DNA from: Thiocystis violascens
GTDB lineage: Bacteria; Pseudomonadota; Gammaproteobacteria; Chromatiales; Chromatiaceae
Assembly: GCA_020721065.1 (NCBI GenBank)
Contig: DYNM01000013.1
Location: forward strand, 1-64,000
Reading direction: 5' to 3'
DNA length: 64,000 nucleotides
The notes under the pieces were generated by a model, which saw nothing but the letters and a program-made list of their open reading frames with translations, had not been told where the DNA came from and ran no database searches. Numbering within the stretch: position 1 is the stretch's first letter; each line of letters opens with the position of its first letter. Made by a program: the position numbers and the translations under genes. Of the stretch, positions 16,102 to 26,600 are shown piece by piece.

Positions 16102-17241
16102 TCACCGTCCCCACAACACCTGATCGACATACTGTTTCACCTTGCGATGCCCCGGCGTATCAATGGTGGTGAATTGCAGGTTAGTGCGATAACTGTTTTG
16201 ACCACCCCGCGTCCGCAACACTCGTGCGTAAACCTCCAGCGCCGACTCTGTACCCAAATCCGGCAGCAACGACATGAGAATTTCTGAATATGGCGGCAAA
16301 ATCAGCGGTAAATCCGCGCTCATGCCTTCATAACTCAAGTCGTTGACCTTGCCGACAAAGCGCTCCGTCAGCACTTTTTTGGCCTCAACTTTGCGGAATA
16401 CGATGGGAAAATCGACCGCAATCCGCGGCGATTTGCGCACCTCAATATCTGGCACCGATAAGAAGCGCGGCGTAGTAATTGATTTCAATTCATACAACGT
16501 GACGGGATTGGTTTTTCCTTTCACAAATACATCATTCACCGCGCCAATTTCAATCACTTCTTTTGCGCGTTGATAACTTGCTTCACTAATTAACACCTGC
16601 CCACGCAAACTATAGCCTTCAATTCGCGCTGCTAAATTCACTGGATCACCAATCACCGTGTATTCACTATAAATGGCGGAGCCAAAACTTCCTGCCATCA
16701 CTTCACCCGTGTTAATGCCAATGCCTGCATAAATTTGCGGCTCATCGCGTTCACCACTCTGCCAATTCATTTCTGCAATGGCTTGCTGCATATTCACCGC
16801 ACAAGTCAGCGCCCGTAATAAATCTTCAGGATGCGATTGGGGCACGCCGAATAATGCCATTACCGAATCACCCATGAATTTATCAACTACGCCGCCATGC
16901 CGTGCTACCAATTGTGCCATTAAGCCATAAAAGCGATTGAGGACGGCAATCATCTTGGTGGTTGGCAAGGATTCCATCAGCGCAGTGAATCCGCGCAAAT
17001 CTACAATTAAAATGGTCACTTCAGTACAAATCACGGGCTGCGCTTCCAATAAAAAATCATTTAAAGGCGTGGTCAAGCGTTCGCGCAAGGTGTGTTCAAG
17101 TTGTGTGGTTAATGGCGCATCGTAAAGGGTATTAACCACTTGGGTGACGCCGGTAAACAGGTGTTCTCGTTCTCGATGCTGCATGGCGGCTGCTAAACTC
17201 CATCGCAATACAAATTGACAATTTTCATAGCTGTTAATCAC
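16102..17241 (-). CDS. Class III nucleotide cyclase with C-terminal PilZ domain
   Basis: A 379-residue cytoplasmic signalling enzyme. The cyclase domain (about 70-255) keeps both metal aspartates, D81 (VDLRGFT) and D125 (KFMGDSVMALFG), the transition-state pair N202/R206 (VNLAARIE), and K121/D199, which suggest ATP as substrate and cAMP as product. A PilZ domain follows, with RxxxR (RKSPR, 269-273) and DxSxxG (DLSYEG, 301-306), the two c-di-GMP contact motifs. This predicts cyclase activity controlled by c-di-GMP. The first start is GTG at 17241; an ATG at 17184 would remove 19 residues and is also possible. Convergent with infA. Confidence 0.9.
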   Translation of the reverse strand: MINSYENCQFVLRWSLAAAMQHREREHLFTGVTQVVNTLYDAPLTTQLEHTLRERLTTPLNDFLLEAQPVICTEVTILIVDLRGFTALMESLPTTKMIAVLNRFYGLMAQLVARHGGVVDKFMGDSVMALFGVPQSHPEDLLRALTCAVNMQQAIAEMNWQSGERDEPQIYAGIGINTGEVMAGSFGSAIYSEYTVIGDPVNLAARIEGYSLRGQVLISEASYQRAKEVIEIGAVNDVFVKGKTNPVTLYELKSITTPRFLSVPDIEVRKSPRIAVDFPIVFRKVEAKKVLTERFVGKVNDLSYEGMSADLPLILPPYSEILMSLLPDLGTESALEVYARVLRTRGGQNSYRTNLQFTTIDTPGHRKVKQYVDQVLWGR

Positions 17242-17323
17242 GCATTTAGACGATGCTAACCACTATGACAACCCCGTCACTACTGGTGACATTCACTCCG
17301 CCTTTCATTGTGAGACTGTATTT

Positions 17324-17755
17324 ATGGATCAATTTACGCGCAATTATAGTGTCGCTCTCGGTATTCTCATCATCGTTGCTTTGGGATTGTGGCTCAGGGC
17401 AGCGTGGCAGCCGCAAGTTTGGGATTTTAATACGGTGTTGGAGTCTGATTCCAAGCTCTCTACCTATCCGTATCAATTCAAACTGCGGTCGCTGGAAAAC
17501 GGCGTGGCGGTATTGTCTACGCCGCGCTCGCCACAATTCCCGGCGATCCAATTTTTGGAGGTCATTTATCCGAATTTGCACGGTAAAGCACAAGATGATC
17601 CGGCGATGATTGCGGCGCAGCAGGAGTTGATTGACCATCAAAAGCGGGCGATGGGGTTGGCGTTGGCGCAGCCCGGCGTGACGCGGGTGGAGTGGGAATT
17701 GGATGTGCGTTGGCTGGCTGATCATGGTGTGCATAGCAGTCCGACGACGCCTTAA
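17324..17755 (+). CDS. Membrane-anchored hypothetical protein
   Basis: A 143-residue protein with one N-terminal membrane segment (about 10-27, ALGILIIVALGLWL) followed by a hydrophilic domain, presumably periplasmic. I do not recognise the family. The tail holds an amphipathic stretch (AAQQELIDHQKRAMGLALAQ). It starts 82 bp from the divergent cyclase gene and its stop overlaps the MFS gene end by 4 bp. No ribosome site of note. Confidence 0.6.
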   Translation: MDQFTRNYSVALGILIIVALGLWLRAAWQPQVWDFNTVLESDSKLSTYPYQFKLRSLENGVAVLSTPRSPQFPAIQFLEVIYPNLHGKAQDDPAMIAAQQELIDHQKRAMGLALAQPGVTRVEWELDVRWLADHGVHSSPTTP

Positions 17756-19062
17756 TCTGCCGCTGGCGGGCGTTGCTGACAGCGGGTTTCGCGCCCTCGC
17801 GTGGCGGCGATGAGACCGCACAGTGCGAATCCGCTGGTCAGCCACAGTCCGCCGTGATAGTCGCGCAAGGTGTACAGGTGCATTCCGTCGCGCAGCGCCC
17901 CGTCCCAACTCAGGTCTAATATCCAACCAAAAGCGGGTTGCAAAAGTGCCGCGCCGAGAAATAAGCCGGTGTTGACCAGCGCAATGGCCATGCCGGCAGC
18001 CTGCGGTGCAACGACCTCTTTTGCGACGGCATAACCGACCACAAAACCGCCGGCGGCGATGCCTAGCCCGCCGTATAGCAGCAATCCAGACCAGCCCTGC
18101 GTCCACGGTAAAACGATCAATCCAAGCCACATCAGGACTGACAGGGCGCTGGCTCCCAATAAAAATGGTTGACGACGACCGATGCGGTCGGAGAGCCAGC
18201 CGCTGAGTAGGGAGCTGACGGCGAACCCGCTGAGGGTGACGGTGGTGTAAAGCGATGCTGCCGAGCGGGTTAAGCCAAAACTGTCTACTAACAGGGGTAC
18301 GCCCCAGAGTCCGGCAAAGGCAAATAAACTGCCGGTGCCGCCACACATGACGAAAAATGTGGGCCAAATCGCAGCGGTCGTGAGCACGTCCCATAATTCA
18401 TGTCGCCAATGGCGCTGGCGCGGCGGGTGTGCTGGTAAACCGTCAAGCTCTCGCACTGACGGTAGTCCAACTGCTTCGGGTTGATCGCGCACAAACCACG
18501 CGGTGAGCAATGCGATGAGTAATGACAAGATGCCGATGCTGACAAACACGGTGCGCCATGAGAGGACGCCGAGCACCAGCGCCAGCGGACCGGCGGCGAG
18601 AATGGCACCGAGGTTGCCGAGCAATAAGGTGATGCCGCTGATCGCTCCGTAATCACGGGCGCGAAACCATTGGGTGTTGGAGCGCATCAGCCCGACAAAC
18701 ACGACTGAAACGCCCAATCCCACGAAAAAGCGTCCGCTTGCTGCTTGCTCAAATCCCGTGGCGAGTCCGAATAGGATTGAGCCGCAGCCGGCAATGCCGC
18801 TGCCCAATGTGACCACGCTGCGAGCACCCAACGTGTCAGCCAAGATGCCCGCTGGAATCTGCATCGCGGTATAAATGTAGTAATACATCGCCGCCAACGA
18901 GCCGAGCGCCACACCGCTGACTTGAAACGTGGTCATCAAATCGCCCGCCACCACGCCGGGTGCCATGCGATGAAAAAAAACAGTCATGTACGCCACCACC
19001 AAGATGGTGAAGGTACGCCAGCGCAACTGTGCAAAACGTCCAGCGGTGGTGTGGTCTGACAT
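17752..19062 (-). CDS. MFS transporter
   Basis: A 436-residue major facilitator with about 12 membrane helices. The loop between helices 2 and 3 reads GILADTLGARSVV and the equivalent in the second half is GWLSDRIGRRQPF, both standard MFS signatures. The substrate cannot be told from sequence. The ATG at 19062 (MSDHTTAGRF) is chosen because the frame upstream runs through the divergent promoter region and into prk. It ends tail-to-tail against the small membrane-anchored gene and is divergent from phosphoribulokinase. Confidence 0.85.
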   Translation of the reverse strand: MSDHTTAGRFAQLRWRTFTILVVAYMTVFFHRMAPGVVAGDLMTTFQVSGVALGSLAAMYYYIYTAMQIPAGILADTLGARSVVTLGSGIAGCGSILFGLATGFEQAASGRFFVGLGVSVVFVGLMRSNTQWFRARDYGAISGITLLLGNLGAILAAGPLALVLGVLSWRTVFVSIGILSLLIALLTAWFVRDQPEAVGLPSVRELDGLPAHPPRQRHWRHELWDVLTTAAIWPTFFVMCGGTGSLFAFAGLWGVPLLVDSFGLTRSAASLYTTVTLSGFAVSSLLSGWLSDRIGRRQPFLLGASALSVLMWLGLIVLPWTQGWSGLLLYGGLGIAAGGFVVGYAVAKEVVAPQAAGMAIALVNTGLFLGAALLQPAFGWILDLSWDGALRDGMHLYTLRDYHGGLWLTSGFALCGLIAATRGRETRCQQRPPAAD

Positions 19063-19078
19063 CAATGAAACTCTATTT

Positions 19079-19111
19079 GAGAACGGCGCAATACAATAGT
19101 AGCGCCGTCTC
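19079..19111. promoter_or_regulatory. Inverted repeat in the MFS/prk divergent region
   Basis: GAGAACGGCGC (19079-19089) and GCGCCGTCTC (19102-19111) form an imperfect inverted repeat with a 12-base spacer. It sits in the 148-bp gap between the two divergent starts, 100 bp upstream of prk, where an operator would be expected. The bound regulator is unknown. Confidence 0.4.
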
Positions 19112-19210
19112 ATGGTATATTGAGACATCATTTCGCACTGGTTTGTCAGGTCGAGAACGGGTGCGGCGCTCATGTTGAAGTCACGCAAAAAAACGGGGAG
19201 AAACAACTGC

Positions 19211-20101
19211 ATGTCAAAGAAGCATCCGATTGTTGCTGTCACTGGGTCTTCCGGTGCGGGAACCACCACAGTCAAACGTGCGTTTGAACACATCTTTTAT
19301 CGGGATGGTATTAGCGCCGCCGTCATTGAAGGCGATAGTTTTCACCGCTTTGATCGCGCTGAAATGAAAACGGAAATGGCAAACGCAGCAGCGAGTCATA
19401 CCAATCTTAGTCACTTTGGCCCTGAGGCCAATCGTTTCGATTTATTAGCAAAGCTGTTTCACGATTATGGTGAAACCGGCAATGGTCAGAAGCGTTATTA
19501 CATTCACAGTGATGATGAAGCTGTGCAATTGAATGCGCGGTTGGGGACTGATCTCAAACCCGGTCAATTCACACCTTGGGAAAGTTTGCCAGTCAATACT
19601 GACCTTTTATTTTATGAAGGCCTGCACGGTCTGGTTGTTACTGAAGACGATAACGTTGCACAACACGTTGATCTCGGTGTGGGTGTGGTACCAATTGTCA
19701 ATTTAGAATGGATTCAAAAAATCCAACGCGACAATTTAGAGCGCGGTTATTCTGCTGAAGCGATTGTGGATACAATTATGCGGCGGATGCCAGATTACAT
19801 TCGGCATATTACGCCGCAGTTTTCATTGACTGATATTAACTTTCAACGGGTGCCCACAGTAGACACCTCCAATCCGTTTATTGCGCGGGATATTCCCACG
19901 CCGGATGAAAGTTTTGTCATTATTCGTTTCAAAGACCCAGAAAAACTGCAAGTTGATTTCCCTTATTTATTGGCGATGATTCACGATTCATTCATGTCAC
20001 GCCGCAATAGTATGGTTGTCCCCGGTGGCAAGATGGGTTTTGCAATGGAAGTGATTTTGCAGCCGATCATTGAGCGCATGATGGAAGCACGCAAAGTATA
20101 A
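19211..20101 (+). CDS. prk: Phosphoribulokinase
   Basis: A 296-residue kinase that makes ribulose 1,5-bisphosphate, the Calvin-cycle CO2 acceptor. The P-loop is GSSGAGTTT (12-20). The proteobacterial PRK patterns EGDSFHRFDRAEM, ASHTNLSHFGPEANRFD and YEGLHG follow, and the length fits the short octameric bacterial form. The ATG at 19211 is preceded by GGGGAG; an earlier in-frame start is 13 codons upstream. No RuBisCO of the CO2-fixing type or other Calvin-cycle gene lies next to it. Divergent from the MFS gene, with a hairpin after its stop. Confidence 0.95.
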   Translation: MSKKHPIVAVTGSSGAGTTTVKRAFEHIFYRDGISAAVIEGDSFHRFDRAEMKTEMANAAASHTNLSHFGPEANRFDLLAKLFHDYGETGNGQKRYYIHSDDEAVQLNARLGTDLKPGQFTPWESLPVNTDLLFYEGLHGLVVTEDDNVAQHVDLGVGVVPIVNLEWIQKIQRDNLERGYSAEAIVDTIMRRMPDYIRHITPQFSLTDINFQRVPTVDTSNPFIARDIPTPDESFVIIRFKDPEKLQVDFPYLLAMIHDSFMSRRNSMVVPGGKMGFAMEVILQPIIERMMEARKV

Positions 20102-20112
20102 TTTCATCATCA

Positions 20113-20151
20113 CAATTCGCTCGCCGTACACCATCTACGACGAGCGAATTG
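20113..20151. terminator. Stem-loop between convergent genes
   Basis: CAATTCGCTCG (20113-20123) and CGAGCGAATTG (20141-20151) form a perfect 11-bp stem with a 17-base loop, between the prk stop and the stop of the convergent coiled-coil gene. The T-tract is weak (CTTTA), so termination may be partial. Confidence 0.6.
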
Positions 20152-20170
20152 CTTTACGACAACCTTCGCA

Positions 20171-20476
20171 TTATTCCACTTCACTGAGCTGCCGTTTTAA
20201 TCCTGCAATTTGTTCTCGCAGCAACTTCAATTGTTCAATCTGATCTTGAAGTTCGCTAATCTCATTTTTCAAATGCCAAATTGATTGTGACGTGTCACGC
20301 GCTTGGCGCAAATTTGCCATCGCCTCCTGCAATGCTGCCACGCCCTGTGCTTGTTGTTGAAATTGCTGACGCCGCGCTGCGTTGCTATCCACATCAGGCT
20401 GTTCATTGGCGCGATAAACCCGATCAAGAAGTTGATCCAAATCACGCCCGAATAATTGTTGCGTGCTCTGAAACAT
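20171..20476 (-). CDS. Small coiled-coil protein
   Basis: A 101-residue hydrophilic protein rich in Gln and Leu. The C-terminal half (about 55-101) is a heptad coiled coil, for example LKNEISELQDQIEQLKLLRE. It has no signal peptide or membrane helix. I do not recognise a named family. It lies 130 bp downstream of the SPOR-domain gene on the same strand and is convergent with prk. It could be a cytoplasmic scaffold or regulator; nothing further can be said. Confidence 0.55.
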   Translation of the reverse strand: MFQSTQQLFGRDLDQLLDRVYRANEQPDVDSNAARRQQFQQQAQGVAALQEAMANLRQARDTSQSIWHLKNEISELQDQIEQLKLLREQIAGLKRQLSEVE

Positions 20477-20606
20477 CGGTATTCACCATTGACGGCGCTT
20501 ACATGTTTGTGCGCAATGACCGCGTTATCAATGATCTCAGTGTATCAGTGGCAGAATTCGCAAACTGTGCGCCAGTTTTAACAATCACCACTCCTGCTCT
20601 GCGCTT

Positions 20607-21626
20607 TTATGGCTGCGCTGGTGCTGCTGCGGGTTGAATGTTCAATGCCGTCACGGTGGCATCCATTGGTAATTTACGAATCCACACATCCAATTCAGCT
20701 AATGCAGGCGGAAATTGCGCAATTGTCGTTTTTGCAGAAGCATAACTGGTGTGTAAACTGTGAATTAACACAAACCAAGGTCGCCCGCGAAATGTCTCAG
20801 TTTGATAATACACTCTTGGAGGCAACGGCACTTTTTGCACATAATTGATCAATTCTGCAAACGAAAAAAATCCAATCAGTTGTAAAGAATACAGTGTATC
20901 TGTTACTGCTACTGTTTCCGTAGCTGCTGAATTGGTAGTCATGTGTGGTGCATTGACCGTAGTTGCTGCCGGAGGCGTAGACTCAAGGTTCAATTCTGGA
21001 TTAAATAATGCTGGTTTAATTTCCGCAGCACTGTCTGCATCAATAGTTGCTGAAGCAGTATCTGTTGGTGGTTTTTCCAATTTAGGTGGCGATGAATTGG
21101 GAGGTGATTCTGAATCATTTAATGGAGATGATGTAACCGTTGGAGTAACTGTTGCTCGTGTTAATCCCGTTACCCGCAGTGATAATTGAGTTAAACGTTC
21201 TTGGATAACTTTATTTTGTACCGCATTATCAGGAATTTGCCGTTGTAGTGTATTCGTCATATCACGCAATTCTGCGATCTCAGCCATTACAGCAGTATGT
21301 CGCTGTTGTGTGTGCATATAAAACACACCTGAGATAACAATGATGCTAATGATCAAACCTACAATTAAACTGAATGTTAAAATGCGCGTCGTTTTGAGGC
21401 GGTCGCGTATAGTTGCGTGCTGTTTGTTGATTTGACTCACTGCGCGGCGTTGTTCATCATCAATATCAGCAAGACGTGTAATGAAAGTGGCTTCACTATT
21501 TTGTAAAGCGAGGCGCTGTTTATCCAATGCTGCGGTCAAGCGATTGAATCGCTCTGATTGCGTTATCGTTAACTCATCAGCTACCGTGCGTTCAGTGTTA
21601 CTGTCATCAAAAGGATTCGCTGCCAT
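20607..21626 (-). CDS. SPOR-like domain membrane protein (DamX-like)
   Basis: A 339-residue bitopic protein. A charged cytoplasmic coiled region (about 20-80) is followed by one membrane helix (82-104), a Pro/Ser/Thr-rich periplasmic linker and a C-terminal domain (about 248-325) that reads like SPOR: YSLQLIGFFS, YYQTETFRGRPWFVL and an alanine-rich helix. SPOR domains bind denuded septal peptidoglycan, so a role in cell division is likely. GGAGG lies just before the ATG. Divergent from the trypsin-like protease gene by about 100 bp. Domain call is by eye. Confidence 0.72.
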   Translation of the reverse strand: MAANPFDDSNTERTVADELTITQSERFNRLTAALDKQRLALQNSEATFITRLADIDDEQRRAVSQINKQHATIRDRLKTTRILTFSLIVGLIISIIVISGVFYMHTQQRHTAVMAEIAELRDMTNTLQRQIPDNAVQNKVIQERLTQLSLRVTGLTRATVTPTVTSSPLNDSESPPNSSPPKLEKPPTDTASATIDADSAAEIKPALFNPELNLESTPPAATTVNAPHMTTNSAATETVAVTDTLYSLQLIGFFSFAELINYVQKVPLPPRVYYQTETFRGRPWFVLIHSLHTSYASAKTTIAQFPPALAELDVWIRKLPMDATVTALNIQPAAAPAQP

Positions 21627-21724
21627 TGTCGCCTCCGTTTTATATGTAGGTGCAGGTAATGATTATACGCGCTGATGCTTGTAGAGTGACCTATACTCTG
21701 CTGATCATCACAATGAGGATCAAG

Positions 21725-22594
21725 ATGCGCATCAAATTGAATTACACTATTTTAGTGCTATTATTCAGTATGACGGAATTTAGTTGGGCGCTATCAGGTG
21801 GACAAATTGATACGCCAGAACAATTTAAGGCAGTGGTGGCAATCATTATCAAGGATCGGTTACATTGTTCTGCAACTAAAATTGGTACGCACGCTTTTTT
21901 AACTGCGGCGCATTGTGTCACTGATTTACAGCAAGGTACGTTAAATACTCAGTTCCAAGCGGGACAACCGTTATTGATTAGCGCCCATTCTCAGTCGCCA
22001 TTGCGTCCAGCAGTGCTACAATTAACTATTCAGCGAATTCAGTTGCATCCCGCATATCAAACTGCATTGCAACGCTTTTTTGAATATAGAGAAACCCAAA
22101 TTCGCGCTTATCAACAACGTTATCAGGGCGCTGAATTGGCGCAGCGGCTGCGGATGCTGGCGGCTAATCATCATTTCACAACACGCTTTCCTGATTTGGC
22201 AATCATTATCGTGCGTGATACAACGGCACAAATTCCTTATTTTGCGGTGGATTGTGCGCCATTGGCGGCGGAAACAGCGGTGCAAATCGTTGGTTATGGG
22301 CGGACGGGCGCGGCGCGTGCGCCATTCGGACAGCGTCATTGGGGCACAACGGCGGTGATTCGCGTTGATGCGGTCAATTTTTACACCTATGGCGGGCAAT
22401 TACGCGCCAATACTCCATCACTCACGCCGGGCGATTCTGGTGGACCGGTGCTCCGCAACGGGCGGGTGGTAGGCGTTAATGGTACCGTTTACGGTCTCCA
22501 GCGCGGCGCAGCGCGTTCTAATATGGCTATCAATATCAATGGTTTAGCTGCGCCGAGCACCTGCCATGATTTTTTTCGAGATGTCAGCCCATGA
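21725..22594 (+). CDS. Secreted trypsin-like serine protease
   Basis: A 289-residue chymotrypsin-fold (S1) protease. A signal peptide covers about residues 1-22 (ending EFSWA). The catalytic triad is visible: H63 in TAAHC, Asp near 157 in FPDLAIIIV, and Ser near 238 in TPGDSGGP. An insert rich in Arg and Gln (about 112-140) is unusual. The ATG at 21725 is chosen for the GAGGA just upstream; in-frame starts at 21713 and 21650 are less likely. It overlaps the next gene by an ATGA junction. Probably periplasmic or secreted; substrate unknown. Confidence 0.88.
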   Translation: MRIKLNYTILVLLFSMTEFSWALSGGQIDTPEQFKAVVAIIIKDRLHCSATKIGTHAFLTAAHCVTDLQQGTLNTQFQAGQPLLISAHSQSPLRPAVLQLTIQRIQLHPAYQTALQRFFEYRETQIRAYQQRYQGAELAQRLRMLAANHHFTTRFPDLAIIIVRDTTAQIPYFAVDCAPLAAETAVQIVGYGRTGAARAPFGQRHWGTTAVIRVDAVNFYTYGGQLRANTPSLTPGDSGGPVLRNGRVVGVNGTVYGLQRGAARSNMAININGLAAPSTCHDFFRDVSP

Positions 22595-23583
22595 TGCTCA
22601 CGGTGATTTGTCCCGGTCTACTCGGACCGCTGCCGTATCTGCCGCAGCCGCGCCCGCCGTTGCCCACACTCAAGCGATTACTCGGACGGGCGCTCGCGCA
22701 ACAGGTGGCGCTGACGTCTCCAGAGGCAGCGGTGCTTGCTGCTTGCGGTTGCCACCCCGCCACGCCAACCGGGGCGTTATCGTTATACGGTGAAGCGGGC
22801 GACTGGGATGCGAGCGGCAACTGGTTTCACGCTGATCCGGTACATTTGCGTCCAGATCGTGAACAATTGCTGCTGTTTAGCGGCGCGACCATCGCTCCTA
22901 ATGCGGCGGAAGCGGCGGCATTGGTAGCGTTGTTTAACCAACATTTTGCTGCTGACGGGCTGCATTTGCTGGCGGCAACGCCCGAACGCTGGTATCTGCG
23001 CACAGCGCAACCGGTCGCGGTGGACAGCCCGCCGCTGGCGCAGGTGCAGGGACGAGCGTTGCATCCAGATATGATGACGGGCGCGGATGCTCGCCGTTGG
23101 CAATGCCTGCTGAATGAAACGCAGATGCTGTTTTTTAATAGCGAAGTCAATCGGTTACGCGAACAGCAACGGCGTCCGCTCATCAGCGGCATGTGGACGT
23201 GGGGCGGCGGGCAATTGCCGCAAATGTCTACTGTTGCGCTGCCACAACTGATTGGTGATCTGCCGTTACTGCGCGGTCTCGCTCGCCACGCAGCCGGTGA
23301 GCATCGCCCGCTGGCGCAGTGGCTTACCGCTGCTACACCTGTTGCTAATAGTTTGATTTATTGGGATAACGCTGAAAAAGCATTGCAAAAACATGATGTG
23401 GCGGCGTGGGCAACGGCGCTAGTGGAACTCGATGCCGCGCTTGCCGCGCCGGAGCGTCAACTTCGTGCTGAAGATGGGCAATTGGCGCTACTTGTTCCAG
23501 AAATGGGACAGCGTTTTCAAGTATCGCGGACGGCGTTGCGACGGTTTTGGCGGCGACAGGATTTATTTGCGTTGATGGGGTAG
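22591..23583 (+). CDS. RpfE-like conserved protein (COG4255-type)
   Basis: A 330-residue cytoplasmic protein of the family that includes Xanthomonas RpfE and distant phosphoglycerate-mutase-like regulators. The typical patterns are FHADPVHLRPDREQL, a DGLHLLAATPERWYLR stretch, HPDMMTGADARRWQ, LLNETQMLFF and ISGMWTWGGGQLP. Enzymatic activity has not been shown for the family as far as I know. It starts within the stop of the protease gene (ATGA overlap), so the two are translationally coupled although the functional link is unclear. Confidence 0.75.
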   Translation: MMLTVICPGLLGPLPYLPQPRPPLPTLKRLLGRALAQQVALTSPEAAVLAACGCHPATPTGALSLYGEAGDWDASGNWFHADPVHLRPDREQLLLFSGATIAPNAAEAAALVALFNQHFAADGLHLLAATPERWYLRTAQPVAVDSPPLAQVQGRALHPDMMTGADARRWQCLLNETQMLFFNSEVNRLREQQRRPLISGMWTWGGGQLPQMSTVALPQLIGDLPLLRGLARHAAGEHRPLAQWLTAATPVANSLIYWDNAEKALQKHDVAAWATALVELDAALAAPERQLRAEDGQLALLVPEMGQRFQVSRTALRRFWRRQDLFALMG

Positions 23584-23685
23584 TGTGTCACACACTGCGA
23601 TTTTGCTGTGTATGGTAATCAAGTATTCTTCTGCTTATTGAGAGTAGAACGGTTTTAGTTTCTTCATTCGTTTTTAGGAGAGAAA

Positions 23686-26600
23686 ATGGCTACATTTAAT
23701 TTCAATACTATCACCAATGGTCAGAGCATCACGTTCAATCCAGCGACTGATATCTTTCAGTTTGATGACCCTGCAATTAACGCTGGTTTAGGTTCAATTA
23801 CTTCGGTAGGAAGTAACCTAAACTTCGTTTATCCTGGAAAATCCTTTTCTTTGATGAATGTCAGCTTAGGGCAACTGACTTCAAAGAACATTACCTTTAC
23901 CAGTGGTAGTAAGTTGTTAGTCGGTGATGATACGACAAACACGATCAATGATGACTCATCCAACACATTACTTAGTGGTGGTACCCAACCTGATTTGCTA
24001 TATGGCATGGGTGGTAACGATACCTTAAATGGCGGCGGCAATGCTGACGTGATGATTGGTGGCGATGGAGCTGACACCTACATTGCCGATGATGAAGGCG
24101 ATCAAGTTAACGAAACAAATGATTCAAAAGATCAGACTGAGCGCGATATTGTCAATGCTTCCGTTAGTTATACATTGAATGCGAATGTTGAAGATTTAGT
24201 ACTGACGGGAACGAGCAACATTAACGGCACCGGCAATGCACTTGATAATATCCTCACTGGCAATTCTGGTGATAATTTATTAGACGGTGGTGTTGATTAT
24301 CGTATTTCCACTGGCGATACCATGCGTGGTGGCAATGGTAACGATATTTATCTCGTCGACACCAACTACGATCAGGTTGAAGAAGTTTCTTTATCAAATG
24401 CCGGTGGTGGTATTGACACTGTGCGTTCTTTTGTAAGTTATACCTTGCCAAACAACGTCGAAAACTTAGAACTACAAGATGTTTTTGGTCGTATTTACGA
24501 CATAGATGGTACAGGTAACGCGCTCAATAACTTACTGATTGGCAATAAAGATCCGAATGTTCTAAACGGTCTTGACGGTGCTGATACTATGGACGGTGGC
24601 GACAGTAGTGATATTTACTACGTCGATCACATCGGTGATTTAGTTATTGAAACTAATACTGCAGTCACTGATAACCAAACTGATTTAGTTAAATCATTTA
24701 TCAACTATACTTTAACTGCAAACGTTGAGAATTTGCAGTTAATGAGTGGCGATGATATTAACGCAACAGGGAACACGCTAAACAATATCTTTTATGCTAA
24801 CACTGGAGATAACATTTTTAATGGTCTTTCCGGTACGGATACTGTCTCTTACGAGGCGCAGCTCACCTCAAAAGAAATCTATTCTGGTGCTAACGCGACC
24901 TATACTGGTGTAGTTATCTCATTGGCAGTTCCCGGTGTGCAAGCAACTCGCGGTTCTGGTAAAGATACTTTTATTGACATCGAGAATCTTATTGGGAGTC
25001 AATATAATGATTCTTTGACCGGTGATAGCAAAGCGAATCGATTAGATGGTTCGACTGGTGCTGATCGTTTGATAGGTGGTGAAGGTAACGACACTTATGT
25101 TGTTGATGGTGCAGATATCGTTGTCGAAACAAGTACAGAAACGACTCAAATTGATACCGTGCTGTCGAGTGTTAGTTATATTTTGAGTGCAAATGTAGAA
25201 CAGTTAGTTCTGACTGGTAAAGATGCTGTCAACGGTACTGGGAACGAATTAACCAATGTTATTACTGGCAACGGGAGTGCGAATGTCTTAGATGGTATGG
25301 CAGGTGCTGATCGATTAGAAGGTGGTGCGGGTAATGATCGTTATGTCGTTGATAGTTTTGATACTGTAGTCGAACAGGCTGGAATGGGAACAGATACCGT
25401 ATTAGCAGATATTAGTTATCTGCTTCCAGCAAATGTTGAGAATTTACAGTTATTAGGATCAGAAAATCTGAGCGGTACTGGTAATACGTTGGCAAACGTT
25501 ATTTACTCCAATACAGGAGATAATATACTCAAAGGTGGAGGTGGTATTGATACTGTCTCTTATCAGTTTGGCGCAATTACGAGCGTTCGTATTGATTTAT
25601 CATCCACCACCGCGCAGTTAACCGGTGGTTCAGGAACAGATACTTTGACTGGGTTTAGTAATTTAACTGGCAGTATTTATAGTGATTTTTTGATTGGTAC
25701 TAATACCGACAACGTCTTAGATGGTTTAGATGGTAGCGATACAGTTTCTTATGAAAGTTCATCTGCCGGTATTACCGTTGATTTGAGTAGCAAAAGTGCT
25801 CAAAAAACTGGAGGTTCTGGTACAGACACGTTATTGAATATCGAAAACCTGACTGGCAGTACGTTTAACGATCTGATTACTGCAAGTAACGCGAATAACA
25901 TCATCAGTGGTGGCAGTGGTTTCGATACAGTTTCCTATGCTACTTCGGCTGCAGTTAAAGTTAGTTTGGCACTGACGAATACACAAAATACTGGTGGTTC
26001 TGGTAATGACACGCTCATCAGTATTGAAAATCTTACCGGTGGTAAGTTTAATGACTTTCTGCTTGGCAATTCTGGTGACAATGTGTTAAATGGTGGACTT
26101 GGTATTGACAGTATGAGTGGCGGCGATGGTAATGATACTTACCTAGTTGATAACGTCCTTGATTCTGTAATTGAAACCAATAAGGCGGTAACGCAGATTG
26201 ATACTGTGCAAGCAAGTGTGAGCTTTACGTTGACTGATAACGTTGAGAACTTACAATTATTGGACACAAAAAAAGTTGGAATTAACGCGACCGGTAATGA
26301 GCTTGATAACAACCTAGTAGGAAACGCTGCTAACAATTTTTTAAGCGGTGGTGCAGGGAATGACACGCTTAATGGTGGTGCTGGTAAGGACACGCTACAG
26401 GGTGATGCTGGCACAGATCATTTTAGTTTTGGTTTTTTAACAGATACTACGGTTTCTGATCCAGATATCATCAGCGACTTTTCTCAGGTTCAGAAGGATA
26501 AGATTGACTTATCCTTGCCTACGTTTTACTCAGAAGAGTTTACTTTTATTGGCAACAAAGTGTTTAGCGGTACTGCCGGTGAACTGCGTTTTGATATCAA

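Noticed and set aside
17246..18394. Minus-strand frame of about 382 codons overlapping the MFS gene
   Set aside because: It overlaps both the MFS gene in another frame and the small membrane-protein gene, and its Arg/His-rich product matches no family.
23582..23596. Palindrome AGTGTGTCACACACT at the RpfE-like stop
   Set aside because: Short and overlapping a stop codon; could be an operator for the RTX gene, but there is too little to support it as a feature.
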